A stretch of 39,143 nt of DNA from a bacterium (lineage in GTDB: Bacteria; Calditrichota; Calditrichia; RBG-13-44-9): NCBI GenBank assembly GCA_020350205.1, contig CP070707.1:3557502-3596644 (forward strand), read 5' to 3'. Shown in pieces: positions 34,589 through 39,143 of this stretch; positions within the stretch are counted from its first letter, which is position 1, and the number at the start of each line of letters is the position of its first letter. The position numbers were made by a program, and so were the translations under genes. The notes under the pieces are model-generated. The model saw only the letters and a program-made list of their open reading frames with translations. It was not told the DNA's origin and made no database searches.

Positions 34589-34938
34589 AATTTCCTCAAA
34601 TTTATTCGTTAAATCATTCACGAGTTTTTCAAAAAAAATTTAAATTTTTGCCCACCAGCTTAACTGGTACTTCAAAATAAAAAAACTGGACTTTTTTATC
34701 AAGGAAAATAAAAAAATAGCCAAGCTTAAAAAAAATAGTAAGTTAATATATAATTTCTATTTGCAAAATGGCGTAAAAATGTAGAGTAAATAAAAAGTAA
34801 AATAGGATTTACCCGTTAATTGAAATTGAGTGGAAAGTCATGCACAAAGCAGGAAATGAAGACGGAAACAGGTGAGTTACTGCCAGTGAGTTTACATAGT
34901 TGATCGAATTTTTATCCGAAACGGTTCTTTTTTATAGA
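34589..34938. other. 350-base intergenic region with promoter of the 2-oxoacid oxidoreductase operon
   Basis: Very AT-rich. It contains the promoter candidate at 34674-34702, a hairpin ACCAG/CTGGT (34654-34668) that would lie at the very start of the transcript, and a perfect A/T palindrome near 34637. No open frame of note and no clear terminator for the dihydroorotate-dehydrogenase-like gene were seen. Confidence 0.6.
34674..34702 (-). promoter_or_regulatory. Putative sigma70-type promoter of the 2-oxoacid oxidoreductase operon
   Basis: On the minus strand TTGATA (34702-34697, 5 of 6), a 17-base spacer, then TATTTT (34679-34674, 4 of 6). The leader to the ferredoxin ATG would be about 80 bases. 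Confidence 0.5.
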
Positions 34939-35928
34939 CTATTTTCGTTTTTCGATTCCGGTTAGCGCTTTTATATATTGCAATCGTTCATAGTGTTCTG
35001 GATTTTTTTGCTGACTCAGACTTAATTTTCCCCTGAAATCATCGAGCTGGTTGTATGAATTCTTATCCATCCAATGGTTGAGTTCTTGCAGAATTGTATT
35101 AACAATGGAGAATCCATTTAGATAAATGGTGGAAGCGAGCTGGACGGCTGTCGATCCTGCAAGGATTTGTTTTATAACTCCCAGGGAGTCATGTATACCG
35201 GTAGTGGCACATAGTTCACAATTGATATGTTTATACAAGATTGATATCCAGCGCAGGCTCAGACTCATCTCAGCAGGCGTGCTGTACCAGTTCGCACCTA
35301 TGATTTCATTCTTCTCAACATCAATATCAAACTGGTAAAATCGGTTAAATAACACCAGGGATCTTACCCCACTTCCACAGATCTGATTGGCAAATCGGCT
35401 GAGGGATGTGATATAAGGTCCCAACTTTACAGCCAGAGGAAGCTTGGTGTTTTCACGGGCTACTTTAATAATGTTTAAAAATTCCTGTTCTATATCCAGT
35501 GAGCTTTTCCCTGGATCCATAGGCATGAGTGATAAATTTAGTTCAAGGGCATCTGCTCCGGCCATTTCAATCCGTTTTGCATAATTAATCCATAACTTTG
35601 GCGTAGTACAATTAATGCTGGCAATGACCGGAACAGTAAGCTGAGATTTTATATTTTCAATCAATTCTAGATAATAGTTTGCGCCATACTCTAAATTAAG
35701 CTCGGACATGATGTATTCATACTCTTCGGGATGTCCACTATATAGTTCGCCACTTTTGGCTTCTTTCTCCCGGATAACTTCTTCAAATAAAGACCGAATA
35801 ACTACTGCCCCTGCACCGGCCTGTTCAGCTTCCCGGACGCCTTGTAGATTTTGAACCAAGGTGCTGCTGGCAATGATAATCGGATTTTTAAGTTTAAGTC
35901 CAAGGTAGTTAGTAGAAAGATCAGCCAT
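34939..35928 (-). CDS. Dihydroorotate dehydrogenase-like flavoprotein
   Basis: 329 residues with a TIM-barrel FMN-binding fold: LGLKLKNPIIIASSTLVQN, VIASINCTT, LPLAVKLGP, CATTGIHDSLGVIKQILAGS, AVQLASTIYLNG. It resembles class 1 DHODs, but the catalytic segment that normally reads NxSCPN is LNLSLMPMD here, without the cysteine or serine base. These DHOD-like proteins often lie near 2-oxoacid:ferredoxin oxidoreductases, as here, and their reaction is unclear; a role in pyrimidine synthesis is doubtful. I start at ATG 35928 (AGGAG 6 bases upstream) rather than the TTG at 35949. Confidence 0.85.
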   Translation of the reverse strand: MADLSTNYLGLKLKNPIIIASSTLVQNLQGVREAEQAGAGAVVIRSLFEEVIREKEAKSGELYSGHPEEYEYIMSELNLEYGANYYLELIENIKSQLTVPVIASINCTTPKLWINYAKRIEMAGADALELNLSLMPMDPGKSSLDIEQEFLNIIKVARENTKLPLAVKLGPYITSLSRFANQICGSGVRSLVLFNRFYQFDIDVEKNEIIGANWYSTPAEMSLSLRWISILYKHINCELCATTGIHDSLGVIKQILAGSTAVQLASTIYLNGFSIVNTILQELNHWMDKNSYNQLDDFRGKLSLSQQKNPEHYERLQYIKALTGIEKRK

Positions 35929-35981
35929 ATTTGCTCCTTCAATCTTCAAGAGGTAATTTTAGGTTAAAGAAATTTGGCACA

Positions 35982-36009
35982 ATTTTAATGAATTTGAGAA
36001 AAATGTCAA
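35982..36009 (-). promoter_or_regulatory. Sigma70-type promoter of the DHOD-like gene
   Basis: On the minus strand a perfect TTGACA (36009-36004), a 16-base spacer, then TAAAAT (35987-35982, 5 of 6). It lies about 55 bases before the chosen ATG and is the best promoter match in the window. Confidence 0.65.
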
Positions 36010-36031
36010 GTCAATATATATTTATTATTAT

Positions 36032-36053
36032 AAAAACCTGACAGATAGTGTCA
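36032..36053 (-). terminator. Weak terminator after rfbC
   Basis: On the minus strand TGACA pairs with TGTCA (36053-36049 with 36043-36039) over a five-base loop, followed by GG and a run of T. It lies 73 bases past the rfbC stop. The stem is short. Confidence 0.4.
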
Positions 36054-36125
36054 TCGTGACGGTAAATTTTGTAATGCCGTGAAGCCATTTTCTCGTATAA
36101 CAGGAGTATCGAGTCAGAGATACAC

Positions 36126-36674
36126 CTAAGGGTAGATAAAATCTCTGTCAATTGACTCAAATGATTTATTCCGCTTATCTTTCAGTGATAATAGGGGGTG
36201 ACTTACCGGCCAGTCAATGGCCAGAGCAGGATCATTCCATAATATGCCACGTTCATCCTGCGGAGAATAGTATTCAGAACATTTATACTCGAATTCTGCC
36301 ACCTCACTGGTAACACAAAATCCATGTGCAAAACCTTTTGGAATAAACATCTGTTTTCTATTTACTGCAGAGAGATAGATGCCAATCCATTTCCCAAAAG
36401 TGGGGGAACCAAAGCGAATGTCGACTGCCACGTCAAATACTTCGCCGGAAATGACCCGTACCAGTTTTTCCTGACCTGGATTAATTTGATAATGTAAGCC
36501 TCTTAAGGTATTTCTGACGGAACGTGAATGGTTATCCTGTACAAAGATGGAGGGTATTCCCGATTTTCGATAAATTTCAAGATTATAGCTTTCAAAAAAA
36601 AATCCCCTTTCATCTTCGAACACGTGTGGTTCAATGACCAACACTTCTGGAATTTCTGTGGGTGTGACGAGCAT
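36126..36674 (-). CDS. rfbC: dTDP-4-dehydrorhamnose 3,5-epimerase
   Basis: 182 residues, the family length. Signatures are FEDERGFFFESYN, TLRGLHYQ with the catalytic histidine (H61), GEVFDVAVDIRFGSPTFG, IPKGFAHGF and the closing YSPQDERGILWNDPALAIDWP. The enzyme epimerises dTDP-4-keto-6-deoxyglucose on the path to dTDP-rhamnose, a building block of O-antigen and other glycans. rfbA, rfbB and rfbD are not in the window, so it is a lone gene here. The ATG at 36674 has only a distant purine-rich stretch upstream. Confidence 0.93.
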   Translation of the reverse strand: MLVTPTEIPEVLVIEPHVFEDERGFFFESYNLEIYRKSGIPSIFVQDNHSRSVRNTLRGLHYQINPGQEKLVRVISGEVFDVAVDIRFGSPTFGKWIGIYLSAVNRKQMFIPKGFAHGFCVTSEVAEFEYKCSEYYSPQDERGILWNDPALAIDWPVSHPLLSLKDKRNKSFESIDRDFIYP

Positions 36675-36752
36675 AACAGACCATTCATTTCTTTCCTTAC
36701 ATTTTATAAAAAAATGAATCAGGAAAAAAGCCTGAAAAACAAAAATTAGCCG

Positions 36753-36781
36753 TTGATTTGGGAAGTGTAATTGTCTATATT
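36753..36781 (+). promoter_or_regulatory. Sigma70-type promoter of the riboswitch-receptor unit
   Basis: TTGATT (36753-36758, 4 of 6), a 17-base spacer and TATATT (36776-36781, 5 of 6). The predicted start falls near 36789, about 28 bases before the first stem of the cobalamin aptamer. Confidence 0.55.
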
Positions 36782-36816
36782 GAAGTCGTTAATGGTCTAA
36801 AAAATATTGAGTTAGC

Positions 36817-36967
36817 TCATTTTGGTTCTGGGAAGCGCGGTGTAACTCCGCCACTGCCCCGCAACTGTAATGGAGGACGAAAGCTCGGATGCCACTGTCC
36901 CAATTCGGAAGGGATGGGAAGGCGAGTGAGTAGAGAGATTCCTAAGTCAGGAGACCGACCCAAATGA
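36817..36967 (+). promoter_or_regulatory. Cobalamin riboswitch aptamer
   Basis: The conserved blocks appear in order: GGGAAGCGCGGTGTAACTCC, the CACTGCCCCGCAACTGTAA segment, GGATGCCACTG, GGGAAGGCGAGTGAG and AAGTCAGGAGACC. The closing stem P1 is formed by 36817-36826 with 36958-36967 (ten pairs, one G-U). A short hairpin after the aptamer (36982-36995) exposes GCGGG, complementary to CCCGC at 36858-36862, which fits the L5-L13 kissing loop that senses ligand binding. It should turn down the downstream receptor when cobalamin is plentiful. Confidence 0.95.
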
Positions 36968-37031
36968 CATACCCAATAATACCTTCGCGGGAAGGCTGGG
37001 TAAAAAAGATTATTCATGATCTAAAGTATTT

Positions 37032-37070
37032 AAGTCCCAATTTTCACTTGTGAAGGTTGGGACTTTTTTT
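37032..37070 (+). terminator. Riboswitch expression-platform terminator
   Basis: AAGTCCCAA (37032-37040) pairs with TTGGGACTT (37057-37065), with a small inner stem in the loop, and is followed by a run of T to 37070. It lies between the aptamer and the receptor gene, so control is probably by early termination. Confidence 0.88.
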
Positions 37071-37104
37071 ATTTATATATCATTATTCAAGCAGTTCGAT
37101 CAAA

Positions 37105-39143
37105 ATGGTCAAATATCTGAAATTATTCAGGATAAGCGCTTTTACGCTTTACCCTTGTCTGATCTTGATATTTGTAATTACGTCAGAATTAGTGAGTCAG
37201 AGTAATATCCGCTTAACGGGATTTATAAAGGATGAACACTCTGGAGATCCTGTTGTAGCTGCGCACATTGAAATTTATCAGACACCTTATGCAGCCTATT
37301 CCAATGAAGAAGGATTCTTTCAATTTGAAAATATTCCGGCCGGTTCATACCGGCTGAGAATCTCCTCCCTGGGATACTCAATCAAGTATATTGATCACCT
37401 TACCATTTATCCCGATCAGATACATAGAATCAACGTATTTCTTACTCCGGCCCCCCTCAGCGGAGATTCTGTGCATGTTGAGGCTGATGTTTTGTTTCAG
37501 GATTTTCTGCATGATGGGAATATAACTATCCTGCCTTCAAAGGAAATTAAACCTTATTTGAAGCTTGGGTTGCAACAATTGTTAGAACAAATTCCCGGTT
37601 TACAGGTGGAGGCAACCCGGGGAGGCAAGCAGGGTACCACATTGCGAATGCATGGGGGCCGCGCCAATCAAGTTCTCGTGCTGCTGGATGGTCAGCGCCT
37701 AAACAATCCCAGCACGGGAGAGGTTGATTTGGGTCTGATCCCGCTGGAGAATATCGAACGGATTGAAATATCTCGAGCCGGGAATACAGCTCAGTATGGT
37801 GCCAATGCCTTTGATGGTATCATAAATTTCAGAACAAAAGTGATTGGTCAGGGAAAAGCGGGTGAAATCGTCTCACGAATCGGTTCATTTTCGACTGCCA
37901 GCGGTGGGGCAAATGCCAGGATCGGGATCTCCTCCTATCGTCTATTATTGAATTATCAGCAGGATTATTCCAAACAGGATTTTTGGTATCCCTATCAGGG
38001 AAAATCTATCCAGCGACAGAATGCTTGGTACAGTAATTATAGAATTTTTAGCAAGATTGAAAAGAATAATCAGCGGAATAAAATCTCGCTTTTTTATCAT
38101 TATGGGCAGGGAGTTCAGGGACTTCCTTCAGCATTTTACGAGGAGATGAATCACTATGAGGCGTCTTCACGGGAGCAGTATCATACTATTAACTTGAATC
38201 ATAAATGGCTAGTTCATTCCAAATTTTATTTTCACAATATGTTGGGATTCCATGTGCTGAATCAACTTTTCAACAATGAGGAAGATCCCTCTCCTTTCAC
38301 CCGCTATAAAAGTCAGCAGTATAACAGTACTACCGAGATCAAAACAGAATCGGTGTATCTCCCTGTATCTACACTCCTATTAAGAGCAGGAGTACAGTTT
38401 GGGTATGAATATCTGAATAGCGAGAATGTACTGTATCCGGAATTTAGTGTCGGGAAGAAGAGTCGGCCTTCCTATGCGGTTTACAGTGGTTTAGAGTGGT
38501 CTATTTATAAATTCAAATCCATCCTGAATCAAGCCCAGTTTCGGTTCTCACTTCGTTATGAAAGACCTTTAGACTTGAATGAGGGGATATATCCTATGCT
38601 GGGTGTGTCTTTTGTACCAAAGTATATGAAAGTTTTAATGTTTTCTGCTGGATGGGGAAAAACCATTCGATATCCTGACTTCAACAGTCTTTTCTGGAAA
38701 GGTGATGCCCGCGCCCGGGGAAATCCGGATTTACTGCCCGAAAGGAAAAATCAGTGGAACTGGTCAGTTCTTTTTACTTTTCCTGATTCTTATCTTCCCT
38801 CGCTGAATATTTATTACTATCAGGAAAATATCACCGATCTGATTTACTGGCATCGTTCTGTTCAGGGTATCTGGGAGCCAAGAAATGAGGATAAGGTGTC
38901 TAAAACAGGGTGGGACGTACAGTTGGATCAGCGACTCATGCGGGAAAACTTCACACTGAAATTCATTTACAGTTATATCGATGCATTTAATAAATCAATT
39001 GAGCCCAATCATTTTAATAAGCGTGTTATTTTTATTCCACAGCATAGTTTTTATTCTGCTCTTAATTTTATCCTAAATCCTTTCTATTTGACAGCGGTGT
39101 ACCGCAGGGTAAGTGAACGGGAAGTGACGGCGGCGAATACCGG
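37105..39143 (+). CDS. TonB-dependent outer-membrane receptor, probably for cobalamin (3' partial)
   Basis: The frame is open from the ATG at 37105 to the last base (about 679 residues) with no stop, so the end is outside the window. A signal peptide (~1-32, ending ELVSQS) is followed by a carboxypeptidase-regulatory-like domain (about 33-118: VVAAHIEIYQTPYAAYSNEEG, IPAGSYRLRISSLGYS). The TonB plug follows (~150-235: LEQIPGLQVEATRGG, LRMHGGRANQVLVLLDGQRL, IERIEISRAGNTAQYGANAF). The rest is beta-barrel with frequent aromatic strand ends. Control by a cobalamin riboswitch points to B12 or corrinoid uptake, like BtuB. No strong ribosome site is seen. Confidence 0.92.
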   Translation, partial: MVKYLKLFRISAFTLYPCLILIFVITSELVSQSNIRLTGFIKDEHSGDPVVAAHIEIYQTPYAAYSNEEGFFQFENIPAGSYRLRISSLGYSIKYIDHLTIYPDQIHRINVFLTPAPLSGDSVHVEADVLFQDFLHDGNITILPSKEIKPYLKLGLQQLLEQIPGLQVEATRGGKQGTTLRMHGGRANQVLVLLDGQRLNNPSTGEVDLGLIPLENIERIEISRAGNTAQYGANAFDGIINFRTKVIGQGKAGEIVSRIGSFSTASGGANARIGISSYRLLLNYQQDYSKQDFWYPYQGKSIQRQNAWYSNYRIFSKIEKNNQRNKISLFYHYGQGVQGLPSAFYEEMNHYEASSREQYHTINLNHKWLVHSKFYFHNMLGFHVLNQLFNNEEDPSPFTRYKSQQYNSTTEIKTESVYLPVSTLLLRAGVQFGYEYLNSENVLYPEFSVGKKSRPSYAVYSGLEWSIYKFKSILNQAQFRFSLRYERPLDLNEGIYPMLGVSFVPKYMKVLMFSAGWGKTIRYPDFNSLFWKGDARARGNPDLLPERKNQWNWSVLFTFPDSYLPSLNIYYYQENITDLIYWHRSVQGIWEPRNEDKVSKTGWDVQLDQRLMRENFTLKFIYSYIDAFNKSIEPNHFNKRVIFIPQHSFYSALNFILNPFYLTAVYRRVSEREVTAANT

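Noticed and set aside
36758..37017. Open frames on both strands between rfbC and the receptor gene
   Set aside because: They lie on the cobalamin riboswitch and have no protein features.

Overview
The window is an AT-rich chromosomal segment from a Gram-negative (diderm), probably anaerobic or facultatively anaerobic bacterium. This rests on a TonB-dependent outer-membrane receptor at the right edge, a secreted 11-haem cytochrome c fused to a cytochrome-b membrane module, a membrane-bound [NiFe] hydrogenase with a full Mrp-type antiporter, and a 2-oxoacid:ferredoxin oxidoreductase. The mix would suit an FCB-type lineage such as Calditrichota or a neighbouring phylum, but that placement is an inference. 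No tRNA, rRNA, CRISPR array, transposase or integrase was seen.

Left part (1-8172): the 3' part of a B12-binding radical SAM gene, glgC, an AUR1-like PAP2 membrane enzyme, a 65-residue excisionase-like DNA-binding protein, the 11-haem cytochrome c/b fusion, a convergent and unusual pyruvate-kinase-like gene, and a meaB GTPase gene.

Signalling operon (8299-13605, + strand): PAS histidine kinase, receiver-only response regulator, DUF4388 protein, a roadblock-like protein, a winged-helix protein, a HAMP membrane protein with no output domain, a Roadblock/LC7 (MglB-like) protein and an MglA-type Ras-like GTPase. A strong hairpin terminator closes it. It looks like a membrane-to-GTPase switch with several roadblock partners. 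Convergent pepT and a small hydrophobic protein follow.

Hydrogenase supercluster (15492-31372, - strand, about 16 kb, 19 genes). In transcription order: HydB-like Fe-S protein, HydG-like FAD/NAD(P) reductase, a molybdopterin-oxidoreductase-like protein that appears to have lost its active site, a HycB-like four-cluster ferredoxin, a zinc-ribbon/TPR protein, then the hydrogenase core (NuoH-, NuoB-, NuoC- and NuoD-like), a NuoL-like subunit, an MbhD/E-like subunit, MrpB to MrpG, and a HycF-like ferredoxin. A terminator follows, then a HycI-like maturation protease. The set reads as a formate-hydrogenlyase-derived complex whose formate dehydrogenase arm has become an electron conduit to an NAD(P)/flavin module, coupled to ion translocation through Mrp.

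Right part (31804-39143): a 2-oxoacid:ferredoxin oxidoreductase operon (ferredoxin, alpha, fused beta-gamma), a dihydroorotate-dehydrogenase-like gene with its own sigma70-type promoter, rfbC, and a cobalamin riboswitch with kissing loop and terminator ahead of a TonB-dependent receptor that runs off the window. Several good TTGACA/TATAAT-like promoters suggest an E. coli-like housekeeping sigma factor. Cobalamin recurs as a theme: the radical SAM protein, MeaB, and the riboswitch with its receptor.
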